Origin: an uncultured Paracoccaceae bacterium
GTDB lineage: Bacteria > Pseudomonadota > Alphaproteobacteria > Rhodobacterales > Rhodobacteraceae
DNA: 19,361 nt
Direction: 5' to 3'
Assembly: GCA_913054485.1 (NCBI GenBank)
Contig: CAJXHQ010000010.1
Coordinates: 1-19,361, forward strand
Shown: positions 7,223 to 16,193 of the stretch, one piece after another
How positions within the stretch are numbered: position 1 is the stretch's first letter
Layout of the letters: the number at the start of each line of letters is the position of its first letter
The notes under the pieces: model-generated
Told to the model about the DNA's origin: nothing
Database searches by the model: none
Seen by the model: only the letters and a program-made list of their open reading frames with translations
Position numbers and translations under genes: made by a program

Positions 7223-8263
7223 CCTCCGTCCAAGCAGCCACACGAAGAACAGCCCGCCAATTAGCCCGGTAACAATGCCGATTGGCAGATCCTCCGGCGA
7301 CATTACGGTACGGGCGAGGATATCAGCCCAGAGCAGGAAGACGGCACCAAACAGCATGCAGGCCGGCAGGACACGGCGGAAGTCGCCGCCGGTCAGCGGT
7401 CGCACCATGTGCGGCACCATCAGGCCGACAAAACCGATGATACCGGAAAAGGCGACCATCACCCCGGTAATCAGCGCGCCGGCGACAAAGACCTGCAGGC
7501 GGAAGCGGCCCACGGCGAGCCCCAGCGTGGCCGCGGTCTCATCGCCGATGGTCATGGCGTTCAGTTGCGGGCTTTTGAACCAGAGCCAGGCGCCGCAGGG
7601 GATCAGGATCATCAGAGGGTAGATCAGGTGGGACCATTGCGCCAGGCCCAGCCCGCCAAGCATCCAGAACACCACGGTGTGGGTGGCGCGTGGATCACCA
7701 AGGAAAATCAGGATATTGGCCGCTGCCATCACGATGAAGGAGACCGCCACGCCGACAAGCACCAGCCGGTCCGCACTGGCGGCACCCGTGAACCGCGCGA
7801 CCGCCAGAACAATCAGTGTCGCAGCCAGGGCGCCCAGAAAGGCCATCAGCGGCACAGTCAGCAGTCCCAGAAACAGTCCTGTGTGCAACAGGGCCAGAAT
7901 GGCCCCGAAGGCGCCGCCGGAGGATATGCCCAGAAGATGCGGATCGGACAGCGGGTTGCGTGTAACTGCCTGCAGGGAGGCACCGACCGTTGCCAGCCCG
8001 GCCCCCACCATGGCCGCCAGCAGCGCGCGAGGAAAGCGGATGTCCCAGACAATGGCTGCCCGGCCCTTTGACCAAGTTGGTTCGATCAGTCCGGGCCAGA
8101 TGCGGTCGATCACCACGCCCCAGACCGTAGCGACGGGGACGGAAACGGCCCCCACCGATATCGCGATACTGACCGACGCAAGCAGCACCAATGCGCCGCC
8201 TGCCATCAGAACCGGAATGCGCCGGAACGTATGGTCCGCGGCGGTAAGGCTTGCGTCAGTCAT
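7208..8263 (-). CDS. FecCD/BtuC-family ABC transporter permease
   Basis: The 351-residue protein has about ten membrane segments and BtuC-family motifs: WDIRFPRALLAAMVGAGLAT, SLQAVTRNPLSDPHLLGISS, GALITGVMVAFSGIIGFVGL, MVPHMVRPLTGGDFRRVLP, and DLPIGIVTGLIGGLFFVWLL. It forms the inner-membrane channel for a cobalamin, cobinamide or siderophore importer. It is the last gene of a four-gene operon and starts 3 bp after the binding-protein stop. The cobalamin riboswitch in front of the operon points to a corrinoid rather than a siderophore as ligand. The family call is firm. The ligand is inferred. Confidence 0.92.
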   Translation of the reverse strand: MTDASLTAADHTFRRIPVLMAGGALVLLASVSIAISVGAVSVPVATVWGVVIDRIWPGLIEPTWSKGRAAIVWDIRFPRALLAAMVGAGLATVGASLQAVTRNPLSDPHLLGISSGGAFGAILALLHTGLFLGLLTVPLMAFLGALAATLIVLAVARFTGAASADRLVLVGVAVSFIVMAAANILIFLGDPRATHTVVFWMLGGLGLAQWSHLIYPLMILIPCGAWLWFKSPQLNAMTIGDETAATLGLAVGRFRLQVFVAGALITGVMVAFSGIIGFVGLMVPHMVRPLTGGDFRRVLPACMLFGAVFLLWADILARTVMSPEDLPIGIVTGLIGGLFFVWLLGRRAGGT

Positions 8264-8266
8264 GGA

Positions 8267-9198
8267 TCACTTCTCCTGAAATGCGGAGGCCAGAGTCTTG
8301 ATCGCCTGGATGTTGCGCGGGCCAGGCGTGGCTTCGACATATTCCAGGGTGACAAAACGGTTGTTTTTCACCGCGTCCATGCCGGCAAAGGCCGGGTTCG
8401 ACATCATGAATTCGCGCTTCTGCTCAGCCGTCACATCGCCGTAGTTCACGATCACCACCATCTCCGGGTTGCGCTCAACCACCTCTTCCCAGGTGACCTT
8501 GGCCCAGCTTTTCTCAAAATCGTCCATGATGTTGCGCCCGCCGGCAGCTTCGATCAGCGCCGTGGGCATGGCGTAGCGCCCGGCGGTAAAGGGTGAGTCC
8601 TCGCCGCTGTCATAGACAAAGACGCGCAGGGGTTCAGCCGCGCTGTCCGACCCGGCCACAAGGCCCGCCAGATCCGCTTTGTAGCTGTCCACCAGCGCCT
8701 CAGCCTTATTCTCGACGTCAAAAATGCGGCCCAGGTTCAGCAGGTCGTTGTACATGTCATCAATGGAGACTTTCGGCTTTTCGCCGATGTGGATACAGCT
8801 TTCGGTCAGCTCGTAGACCTTGATGCCAAAGGGGTCGAGCGTCTCGGGCGTGACCTCGCCGCCGACCTTCATGCCGTAGTTCCAGCCCGCAAAGAAGAAG
8901 TCTGCATCCGCCCCGACCAGCACCTCCTTGGAGGGGTATTTGGCCGAAAGCTCCGGCAATTGGGCCACGCCTTCGCGCATCTCTGCGTCCAGCGTCTTCC
9001 AGCCGGAAATGCCGGTGTAGCCGACCATGCGGTCCGCCAGTCCAAGCGCCAGCATCATTTCCGTCAGGTTCACGTCGTTGGAAATGGCTGCCTTGGGCGG
9101 GGCATCAAACGTCACCTCGCGGTTGCAGCTTTGCACAGTGGTTTCGGCCAGGGCTGCACCGGACAGGGCGATCAGGGCCAGGGTGGACAGGGGGGTCT

Positions 9199-9202
<4 letters not shown>
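8267..9202 (-). CDS. BtuF/FepB-like periplasmic binding protein (corrinoid or metal-chelate)
   Basis: The 311-residue protein has a signal peptide MKTPLSTLALIALSGAALA followed by ETTVQSCNREVTFDAPPK, a typical N-terminus of class III binding proteins. The lobes show LTEMMLALGLADRMVGYTGI, VLVGADADFFFAGWNYGM and a KVTWEEVVERNPEMVVIVNY segment, joined by a long linking helix (DDMYNDLLNLGRIFDVENKA). Its start overlaps the ATPase stop by 4 bp (ATGA), so translation is probably coupled. Related proteins bind B12, haem or ferric siderophores. The riboswitch favours a corrinoid. The N-terminal Cys of the mature protein is about seven residues in, and no lipobox is seen. Confidence 0.9.
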
Positions 9203-9998
<796 letters not shown>

Positions 9999-10002
<4 letters not shown>

Positions 10003-10415
10003 GGCTGCACCTCTTCGCCGGCAGGCGCGGCAAAGAGCGTCGCGGGAATGCGCGCCAGCGTTGTCCGGCGCAGCTTGCCGGGGCGGTCCACCGAACTGCA
10101 CCAGCCGTCAGACAAAAGCGCATATTGGCGTGCGAATGCCACCAGATCCGCGACGTCATCCCCGGATCCCGCGGCGCCGATATCGCCGAACAGGTAGCTG
10201 GCCTTGCTTACCCCGTGAAACCCAACGGTACAGGGACGGGTGCAGCCGGCCATGCAGGCCGCCCCGCCAACACTGAAGTCAGACCCAAGCCCATCACGGG
10301 CTTCGGCCAGACCTGCGCGCAGGGCCTGGATCAGCTCAGCGCCCGGGCGTCGGCCTGTGGAAACATCCTTGCAGGATGTGCAAATGGTAATGCGATGTGA
10401 TGCAGTCCGGTTCAT
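9999..10415 (-). CDS. DUF1636 protein, cysteine-rich ferredoxin-like
   Basis: The 138-residue protein starts with RITICTSCKD (Cys12-x2-Cys15) and has a second cysteine set in GGAACMAGCTRPCTVGFHG (Cys54, Cys58, Cys62). This C-x2-C plus C-x3-C-x3-C spacing resembles thioredoxin-like [2Fe-2S] ferredoxins, and the DUF1636 family is often found in cobalamin-related gene neighbourhoods. Its biochemical role is unknown. Reduction of, or metal handling for, an imported corrinoid is possible. It is the first gene of the riboswitch-controlled operon, and its start codon is followed 3 bases before its stop by the ATPase GTG. The ribosome-binding site GGAGGG is inside a hairpin (10420-10440). Confidence 0.85.
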
Positions 10416-10419
10416 TCCG

Positions 10420-10440
10420 CCCTCCGCGCAAACGCGGGGG
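10420..10440 (-). promoter_or_regulatory. Hairpin sequestering the ribosome-binding site of the DUF1636 gene
   Basis: On the minus strand CCGCG-TTTG-CGCGG forms a perfect 5-bp stem, extended by CCC against GGG across one A bulge. The 3' arm holds the GGAGGG ribosome-binding site, and the ATG at 10415 follows. No T-tract is present, so the riboswitch most likely controls translation initiation rather than termination. Confidence 0.6.
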
Positions 10441-10529
10441 CAAAGGGGAACCTGCGATGTGAACAGCCTTGGCTGTGAAATCCATATCTGGCCTCCGTCC
10501 AGGCGCCCCGCCCGGGTTGAGTTACGTCC

Positions 10530-10720
10530 AGATGGCAGGTCTCCTGACTTCGCGGGTCTTCGCTTGCCGTCCCTTCCCGGGCTGAATGCCCAGTGGTCCT
10601 GACGGGTCGCTTGCCGCTCACAGTTGCGGGGGCAGTCACGGATTTGGCGCCGATTGGCTCCTCCTCACCGTGTTCCCTTTTCATCCCGGCGGGCCTTTGG
10701 CACTGCGGGAACCATCTGCC
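10530..10720 (-). ncRNA. Cobalamin (B12) riboswitch
   Basis: Read on the minus strand, the conserved blocks occur in canonical order. They are a GGTTCCC...GGGAA pairing near the 5' end, GCAACTGTGAGCGG (10627-10614), CCACTG (10596-10591), a GGGAAGG block, GAAGACCCG, and the B12 box AAGTCAGGAGACCTGCC (10550-10534). Spacing fits the class. The element binds adenosyl- or another cobalamin and switches off the downstream DUF1636-BtuDFC operon when B12 is plentiful. About 115 nt separate the B12 box from the first start codon, which carries an RBS-covering hairpin. Confidence 0.95.
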
Positions 10721-10724
10721 GCTG

Positions 10725-10753
10725 GACATGCCCGACAGGCAGATTCCTGTCAA
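10725..10753 (-). promoter_or_regulatory. Sigma70-like promoter of the riboswitch operon
   Basis: Minus strand: a perfect -35 TTGACA (10753-10748), a 17-bp spacer, then CATGTC (10730-10725) as a weak -10. The predicted start of transcription, about 7 nt further on, coincides with the 5' end of the riboswitch, which supports both calls. Confidence 0.55.
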
Positions 10754-10937
10754 TTGGAATTCTTTGGACCCTCCGCGGCCCCGTTGGATGCTGGTTTCCA
10801 GACCAAGCCGGTTATGAGCCTTAGCGGCCGGCAACGTGATTAATTCCATTGGACCCGTCTTTGATTTCTCTGCCCGGAATGCTGCCGGGGGTGTGATGCG
10901 CTCTTTTCAGATTCCGACGGTTGCTTGATAAATGCAA

Positions 10938-10952
10938 TGTTATAACGTAACA
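10938..10952. promoter_or_regulatory. Putative Zur box and -10 region of the zur operon
   Basis: TGTTA-TAACG-TAACA is a 15-bp dyad with perfect 5-bp arms, 28 bp upstream of the zur ATG. It overlaps TATAAC (10941-10946), a good -10 hexamer. AT-rich TGTTAT-type dyads are typical of Zur sites in proteobacteria, so autoregulation is likely. No equally clear second copy was seen near the riboswitch promoter. Confidence 0.55.
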
Positions 10953-10980
10953 AGTACTGAAATAGAGTCGGAGGCATCAG

Positions 10981-11382
10981 ATGACGAAGCGAGGCGAAGA
11001 AATTCAGCGCCAGGTGCTTGCGGTTTTACGTCAAAGCAGCACCCCGCTTTCCGCCTATGACCTTTTGGACCATTTGTGGGACAGCCATCCGAAAATCGCC
11101 GCCCCGACAGTTTACCGCGCGCTGGCCGCCCTCACTGGCCGGGGCAGCATTCACCGGCTGGAATCGCTCAACGCCTACATGGCCTGCCAGTGCGGCAGTC
11201 ACCCGCACGACTCCATCCTGTCCATCTGCGGCGACTGCGGTTCTGTCGGGGAACAAGTCTCGCCGGATGTGCTGGAGATACTGTCCGGCCTCGCACAGGC
11301 CTCCGGCTTCACACCGGACCGCCACGTGATCGAAGTCCATGGTGTCTGCGGGATCTGCACCGGCGGAGCGGGCGCAGCATGA
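10981..11382 (+). CDS. zur: Zinc uptake regulator Zur (Fur family)
   Basis: The 133-residue Fur-family protein has an N-terminal winged helix (LSAYDLLDHL, APTVYRALAALTGRGSIHRL) and a zinc-binding C-terminal half. A His/Cys-rich stretch (Cys69, Cys71, His74, His76) is followed by CGDC (Cys83-Cys86) and a terminal C-x2-C (Cys123-Cys126) after His120. The two C-x2-C pairs fit the structural zinc site, and the short length plus neighbours (two COG0523 GTPases) favour Zur over Fur or PerR. GGAGG lies 6 nt upstream of the ATG. Its stop overlaps the start of the next gene (ATGA). With zinc bound it should repress this operon through the dyad at 10938. Confidence 0.88.
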   Translation: MTKRGEEIQRQVLAVLRQSSTPLSAYDLLDHLWDSHPKIAAPTVYRALAALTGRGSIHRLESLNAYMACQCGSHPHDSILSICGDCGSVGEQVSPDVLEILSGLAQASGFTPDRHVIEVHGVCGICTGGAGAA

Positions 11383-12452
11383 AGGACCGCCGTATTCCCG
11401 TAACACTGCTCACCGGGTTTCTGGGGGCTGGCAAAACAACGCTCCTGAACAAACTGCTGTCGGACACCACGTCGGGCCGCATAGCGGTTATCGTCAATGA
11501 GTTCGGCGACGCCGGGCTGGACCACGACCTGATCGAGACCTCAACAGAGGAAGTCATTCTGATGCAGTCCGGCTGCCTGTGCTGCACGGTGCGCGGAGAC
11601 CTTTCGCGCACCATGGCAGATCTGATCGGGCGGCGGGATGTCTGCGACTTCAGTTTTGACAGGGTGGTGATCGAAACCACTGGCCTCGCCGATCCGGGGC
11701 CGATACTGCAAACGCTGCTGGTGGATCCCTTCCTTGCCCGCAATGTGCGCATGGACGGCGTTGTCACCCTTGCGGATGCCGCAAACGGTCCGGCCACGCT
11801 GGATGCCCAATTCGAAGCCGTGTCGCAGGCTGCAGTGGCGGATCTGATCGTGCTGAGCAAAACCGATCTGACGGCACCGGAAAAGGTCATCATGTTTGAA
11901 GAGCGCCTGCGCGGGCTGAACCCTTCTGCCCGCATCCTGCATGCGGTGCGGGGAGAGGGCCTGGCCGGGCAGCTTTGGGGGGTTAGCGGGTTGCGGCACG
12001 GGGCCGCGCCTGCTGATGTTCTTGCCTGGACCACGGAGCGGAACAAACCGGCTGACCCGTTTGCAAACCTGACCGGGTTTGCACCCGCATCTCCTGCCGC
12101 CGCGTCGTTTTCCCCTCATGACACACGCATCGGCACCGCCTCGATAACTCTTGAAGAACCGATTTCAGACAAGGTCTTCGACAGGTGGCTGGACACGCTG
12201 ATCGCGCTGCGGGGCAGTGACATTCTGCGCGTCAAAGGCATCGTGTTCCTCGAAGGTATCGAAGCGCCTTTTGCCTTCCATGGTGTGCAGCACATCTTCG
12301 ACCCGCCGGTTCCGATCCGCGATTGGCCCGGCGGCGACCGCCGCTCACGCATCGTGGTGATTGCCCGTGATTTTTCCCGCCCTGAACTGCAACGCAGCCT
12401 CGACATGCTGCGTGCCAGCGAACCAACCCGAAATCAGGTATCCGACCCATGA
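11379..12452 (+). CDS. COG0523 GTPase (CobW/ZigA type), putative zinc metallochaperone, copy 1
   Basis: The 357-residue product contains a G3E P-loop GTPase domain: Walker [10 protein letters not shown] (residues 13-21), the metal-binding CxCC motif GCLCC (Cys66, Cys68, Cys69), ETTGLADP, and a guanine-specificity motif SKTD in VLSKTDL. A CobW C-terminal domain follows ([42 protein letters not shown]). The His-rich linker of many relatives is absent. Such proteins deliver metal to client enzymes using GTP, and those in Zur operons act during zinc limitation. It overlaps zur and the next COG0523 gene by 4 bp each, so the three form one operon. A cobalt role next to B12 genes is an alternative. 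Confidence 0.9.
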   Translation: MKDRRIPVTLLTGFLGAGKTTLLNKLLSDTTSGRIAVIVNEFGDAGLDHDLIETSTEEVILMQSGCLCCTVRGDLSRTMADLIGRRDVCDFSFDRVVIETTGLADPGPILQTLLVDPFLARNVRMDGVVTLADAANGPATLDAQFEAVSQAAVADLIVLSKTDLTAPEKVIMFEERLRGLNPSARILHAVRGEGLAGQLWGVSGLRHGAAPADVLAWTTERNKPADPFANLTGFAPASPAAASFSPHDTRIGTASITLEEPISDKVFDRWLDTLIALRGSDILRVKGIVFLEGIEAPFAFHGVQHIFDPPVPIRDWPGGDRRSRIVVIARDFSRPELQRSLDMLRASEPTRNQVSDP

Positions 12453-13660
12453 AAGACACTCCGCCCAACGACACCCGCCTTCCTATCACTGTCCTCTCCG
12501 GTTTTCTTGGCGCTGGCAAAACAACATTGCTGAACCGCGTTCTCAACAACCGTGACGGCCGACGCGTCGCGGTAATTGTCAACGATATGTCCGAGGTGAA
12601 CATCGACGCCGATCTGGTGCGTGAAGGCACCGATCTGTCGCGCTCTGAGGAGAAGCTGGTCGAAATGTCCAACGGGTGCATCTGCTGCACCCTGCGCGAT
12701 GACCTTCTTCAGGAGGTGCGCCGCCTGTCCGAGGAAGGGCGCTTTGACTATCTATTGATCGAATCCACCGGCATTTCAGAGCCGCTTCCCGTGGCGGCGA
12801 CCTTCGACTTTCGCGATGAACAGGGGCACAGCCTGTCGGACGTGGCCCGTCTGGATACTATGGTCACGGTGGTGGATGCGGTGAACCTGCTGCAGGACTT
12901 CTCAAGCCACGATTTCCTGTCGGATCGCGGGGAATCCTTGGGCGAAGAAGACAACCGCAGCCTGGTCAGCCTGCTGACCGAGCAGATCGAATTTGCCGAC
13001 GTGGTGATCCTCAATAAAGTCACCGATGCCGGCCCCGCACGCACCCTCGATGCCCATAAGATTATCCGCAGCCTGAACGCGGATGCAAAGATACTCGAGA
13101 CGGATCATTCCGACGTGCCACCTGGCGAAATTCTGGACACCGGTCTGTTCGATTTCGAGACCGCCCATGAGCATCCGATGTGGGCCAAGGAGCTTTATGG
13201 CTTCGCCAACCACACACCCGAGGACGAAGAATACGGCATCTCTTCCTTTGTGTATCACGCCCGCGCGCCGTTTGATCCGCAAAAGCTGCACGCGGTTCTG
13301 AACGGCGACCTCCCCGGCGTGATCCGTGCCAAGGGGCATTTCTGGATCGCCACACGGCCTCGATGGGCCGCTGAATTCAACCTTGCCGGCGCCCTGTCTT
13401 CGGTCACGCCGCTGGGGCTCTGGTGGGCATCGGTGCCTGAAGACCGCCTTCCCACGCATCCCGAGGCCCAGGCCGAGATCGCCCGCAGCTGGGTCGAACC
13501 CTGGGGCGACCGCCGGCAGGAGATCGTGTTCATCGGGGCTGGACTGGACCGCGAATTCATCTGCGCGCGCCTGAACGCGGCTTTGGTCAAAACCGAAGAT
13601 TTCCTGCCCGAAACCTGGGCGGATCTGCAAGATCCCTTCCCGCGATGGGGTCAGCGCTGA
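12449..13660 (+). CDS. COG0523 GTPase (ZigA/YciC type), putative zinc metallochaperone, copy 2
   Basis: The 403-residue product is clearly diverged from copy 1. Walker A is GFLGAGKTT (18-26), CxCC is GCICC (Cys77, Cys79, Cys80), the switch region is [15 protein letters not shown], and the CobW C-terminal domain includes [20 protein letters not shown] and [10 protein letters not shown], typical of the larger ZigA/YciC subgroup. The guanine-specificity motif reads NKVTD in [11 protein letters not shown], one residue longer than the usual NKxD. It ends the zur operon, overlapping the preceding gene by 4 bp. Members of this subgroup support zinc-dependent enzymes during zinc starvation. Substrate and client are unproven here. 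Confidence 0.9.
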   Translation: MKDTPPNDTRLPITVLSGFLGAGKTTLLNRVLNNRDGRRVAVIVNDMSEVNIDADLVREGTDLSRSEEKLVEMSNGCICCTLRDDLLQEVRRLSEEGRFDYLLIESTGISEPLPVAATFDFRDEQGHSLSDVARLDTMVTVVDAVNLLQDFSSHDFLSDRGESLGEEDNRSLVSLLTEQIEFADVVILNKVTDAGPARTLDAHKIIRSLNADAKILETDHSDVPPGEILDTGLFDFETAHEHPMWAKELYGFANHTPEDEEYGISSFVYHARAPFDPQKLHAVLNGDLPGVIRAKGHFWIATRPRWAAEFNLAGALSSVTPLGLWWASVPEDRLPTHPEAQAEIARSWVEPWGDRRQEIVFIGAGLDREFICARLNAALVKTEDFLPETWADLQDPFPRWGQR

Positions 13661-13815
13661 TGGCGCCTTCCAACCAGCGATTCCACCCATTCACCGAAAT
13701 TCTCAGGCAAACTAATATTCCTTTCCTGATCTTGTCATACGGGCCTCAAAGCCCTGGCATCCGTTCAGGCCAAAAGAAAAAACGGGGGCGACCCTACTCA
13801 AGTTCGGTTCGTTAA
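13660..13815 (+). CDS. Possible small ORF after the zur operon (51 residues), doubtful
   Basis: An ATG overlaps the stop of the second COG0523 gene (TGATG), the layout used for translational reinitiation. The frame reads 51 residues with a basic patch (GQKKKRGRP) and no signal peptide or membrane segment. I recognise no family. It may be a chance frame or the remnant of a lost third gene. Its base composition is less GC-rich than its neighbours, which argues against a typical resident gene. Confidence 0.2.
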   Translation: MAPSNQRFHPFTEILRQTNIPFLILSYGPQSPGIRSGQKKKRGRPYSSSVR

Positions 13816-14179
13816 AAACCCGGTGGTCCTCGACCCGTTCCCCACCACTGCCCGGCACAATTTCGGTGTTGAGGCAGTGGATCCTGCTTCGCACAGAAGC
13901 CAAAGGAGTCATAAGACAAGTGCCTCTGTGCTGTTCAAACAAACCGGGCTGAAGCAGCCAGTTCTCAAGATCTGAGCAGTCCCGCGAGCGTCAAACTTAT
14001 CCGTCTTGTTCCGCATCACCGGCAATGCTTCATTCGTCACAATTTCACGCCAGCCATCTGGCCGCGATAATGCTGACATTCAGAACGTCACAAAAATCAG
14101 AGACTGATTGCCCTGCTACAGTCCTGCGCCGCGCCATTTTGCAGCCGCCACCCAAACTGGACGTCTCATGTGCGAAGTA
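13816..14179. other. Gene-poor stretch with no recognised feature
   Basis: Together with the doubtful ORF before it, this makes about 520 bp between the zur operon and the second tctA gene. It looks less GC-rich than the flanks. Frames on both strands give only short, unfamiliar peptides, such as a 76-residue minus-strand frame ending at 13712. A small GCCAG-CCAT-CTGGC hairpin at 14049-14062 lacks a T-tract. No transposase, inverted-repeat end or tRNA was recognised. It could be a decayed remnant. Confidence 0.5.
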
Positions 14180-15664
14180 TCAGGCCCGGGACTTCAGGGT
14201 CAGCAGCACCTTGATCACCACGACAGTGGCCAGTCCCAGCACCGAGAGCGCAATCGGCCGGTCAAGAAGATAGGCCAGTTCGCCATCCGCCAAAATCACG
14301 GTTTGCCGGAAAGACAGCTCGAACATCGGTCCCAGCACAAATCCGATGATGAAGGTGACAAAGGAAAAATCCAATTTCCGCAGGATATATCCCAGCAAGG
14401 CAAAGCCGGTCACCAAAAGCATGGCAAAACTGCCGCCTGCCAAAAAGGCGCCGGTGAGGCACAGAAGGCCGGTCGCCGGGAAAATGATATTGGCGGGAAC
14501 ATGGGTCACCATCACGAAGAACCGCAGCCCGGCATTGCCGATAAGAAAGTTGCAGATATTGCCGATTATCATCGCGCCGAACAGGCCATATATCAGCTGC
14601 CCCTGTTCCTCCATCAGATGCGGACCAGGCGTAATGCCATGCACCACAAAGGCCCCCAGGATCAGGGCTGCGGCCACATTCCCGGGAATGCCAAGCGCCA
14701 GCAGCGGGATGAAGTTGGAGCCGACCACCGCACTGTTGGCGGCCTCCACGGCAGCCACGCCCTCGATGTTGCCCTTGCCGAAGCTCTCCGGCTTGTCCGA
14801 CGCGCGTTTGGCAGCCTCGTAGCCGATGAAGGCGGCGGCGCTGGATCCGATGCCGGGGATGGCGCCGATGCCGGTGCCGATTGCGGCCGAGCGCAGGATG
14901 GTGCGGATGCAGGAGCGGAATTCCGCAAGGGAGATCCGCCGGTCCGCGCGGTTCTTGCTGGCCAGCGGCAGGTGCGTGTCATCGGTGCCGCGGCTGTGCA
15001 GTTTGATCTGATGCAGCACCTCGCCCATCGCCAGAACACCAATGCCGACCGCGGCAATCGGAATGCCGTCCATCAGCTCGGCAATGCCAAAGACAAAGCG
15101 GTCAGAGGCGGCTTCCGGGTCCAGTCCGACCGTGCTCAGCAGCATGCCAAAGGCCGCCGCAATCAGCCCTTTCAGCATCGAGAGACCCACAAGCCCTGCA
15201 ATAACGGTCAGCGCCAGGATCACCACCGACATGATTTCAGGCGGGCCCATCCGGATGGCAAAGGCAGCCAGAGGTGCGGCCACAAGGATCAGCACCAGAT
15301 CGCTGAACGTGTCGCCCGACACCGAAGAGTAAAGCGCGATCTTCAGCGCTTTCAAAGGCTTGCCCTGTTTCGCCAGCGGATGGCCGTCAAAGGCGGTAGC
15401 CGCCGCCTCGGGGGAGCCGGGCGTGTTCATCAGGATGGCTGAAACGGCGCCGCCAACAGTGCCGCCCTTGTTGATGCCAACCAGGAAGCCCAATGCCCCC
15501 ACCGGCGGCAGATAATAGGTCAGCGGCACTGCAATGGCGATCGCGGTAAGCGCGCTGAGGCCGGGAATGGCCCCAAAAACCTGACCCAGCAGCACGCCGG
15601 CGAACACCAGTACGATGTTCGTAATGGTTAGCGCGTCTGCAAATCCGGCAATGATCTGGTCCAT
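14180..15664 (-). CDS. tctA: Tripartite tricarboxylate transporter, large membrane subunit TctA (second locus)
   Basis: The product has 494 residues from ATG 15664 (MDQIIAGFADALTITNIVLV), the normal TctA length and N-terminus. Landmarks are LGQVFGAIPGLSALTAIAIA, FLVGINKGGTVGGAVSAILM, NTPGSPEAAATAFDGHPLAK and LLALGIPGNVAAALILGAF, with a polar loop around residues 250-330. An in-frame upstream start at 15877 would read through the overlapping tctB and was rejected. It is the last gene of the second TTT operon, 19 bp after tctB. It is plainly diverged from the first TctA in this window, so the two loci are not a recent duplication and probably serve different substrates. Confidence 0.93.
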   Translation of the reverse strand: MDQIIAGFADALTITNIVLVFAGVLLGQVFGAIPGLSALTAIAIAVPLTYYLPPVGALGFLVGINKGGTVGGAVSAILMNTPGSPEAAATAFDGHPLAKQGKPLKALKIALYSSVSGDTFSDLVLILVAAPLAAFAIRMGPPEIMSVVILALTVIAGLVGLSMLKGLIAAAFGMLLSTVGLDPEAASDRFVFGIAELMDGIPIAAVGIGVLAMGEVLHQIKLHSRGTDDTHLPLASKNRADRRISLAEFRSCIRTILRSAAIGTGIGAIPGIGSSAAAFIGYEAAKRASDKPESFGKGNIEGVAAVEAANSAVVGSNFIPLLALGIPGNVAAALILGAFVVHGITPGPHLMEEQGQLIYGLFGAMIIGNICNFLIGNAGLRFFVMVTHVPANIIFPATGLLCLTGAFLAGGSFAMLLVTGFALLGYILRKLDFSFVTFIIGFVLGPMFELSFRQTVILADGELAYLLDRPIALSVLGLATVVVIKVLLTLKSRA

Positions 15665-15683
15665 GTCTGTTACCTGCCGCGGC

Positions 15684-16133
15684 TCAAGGGAGGGGGACGC
15701 CGAGCAGCAGCTCGAACAGCCCGTAAAGGAGGAGCGGGGTGAGGCCGGCGGTGACAGCGATACGCAACAGGCTCCGGGTGCGCATATAAACCATGAGAGC
15801 GGCCACCAGCATCGCGCCGCCCGCAATATAGCCGGCCAGGCGCATGGCAAGGATCGCGGCTGCAAAACAAGCCACAATCACCGCCATCTGACGCAGGTCC
15901 AGCAGGGAAATTGCCGGCGCGGCCCCGTCCTCGGCCTCAAAGAACGCCCGGTGCAGGAACATCAGCCCGCCCAGAGCGCCGATCAGTACAGTGCAGGCTT
16001 TGGGCAAAAGATCCGGCGGTGTTTCCGCGAACATGCTGCCGGGGGCATAGACCGGGATCACAAGCCAATAAAACGCCGCCGACAGCAGGGCCAGAAAAAG
16101 GCCGATCGCGGCTTCCAGCTTCCGTTGTGTCAT
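15684..16133 (-). CDS. tctB: Tripartite tricarboxylate transporter, small membrane subunit TctB (second locus)
   Basis: The 149-residue protein, about the usual TctB size, has four hydrophobic segments (KLEAAIGLFLALLSAAFYWL, LLPKACTVLIGALGGLMF, MAVIVACFAAAILAMRLA, and the C-terminal VTAGLTPLLLYGLFELLLG). AGGTG precedes the ATG at 16133 by 3 nt. The gene lies between tctC and tctA and follows an intercistronic hairpin. It is shorter than TctB of the first locus (187 residues) and unlike it in sequence. Confidence 0.85.
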   Translation of the reverse strand: MTQRKLEAAIGLFLALLSAAFYWLVIPVYAPGSMFAETPPDLLPKACTVLIGALGGLMFLHRAFFEAEDGAAPAISLLDLRQMAVIVACFAAAILAMRLAGYIAGGAMLVAALMVYMRTRSLLRIAVTAGLTPLLLYGLFELLLGVPLP

Positions 16134-16154
16134 GTCACCTGCACCTCATTAAGG

Positions 16155-16182
16155 CCAGCAGCCCAGCGGAGCAGGCTGCTGG
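16155..16182 (-). other. Intercistronic stem-loop between tctC and tctB
   Basis: CCAGCAGCC (16155-16163) and GGCTGCTGG (16174-16182) form a perfect 9-bp stem with a 10-nt loop in the 60-bp gap after the tctC stop. No T-tract follows in the direction of transcription. Such hairpins commonly protect the binding-protein mRNA and lower permease expression. That role is inferred here. Confidence 0.6.
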
Positions 16183-16193
16183 AAAACCGTTCC

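Noticed and set aside
10412..10849. Minus-strand frame of 145 codons over the riboswitch
   Set aside because: The conserved RNA blocks of the cobalamin riboswitch explain this sequence. The frame ends beside the DUF1636 start and has no family features.
14049..14062. GCCAG-CCAT-CTGGC hairpin as terminator of the second tctCBA operon
   Set aside because: The stem is only 5 bp, has no T-tract in the operon direction, and lies about 120 bp beyond the tctA stop.
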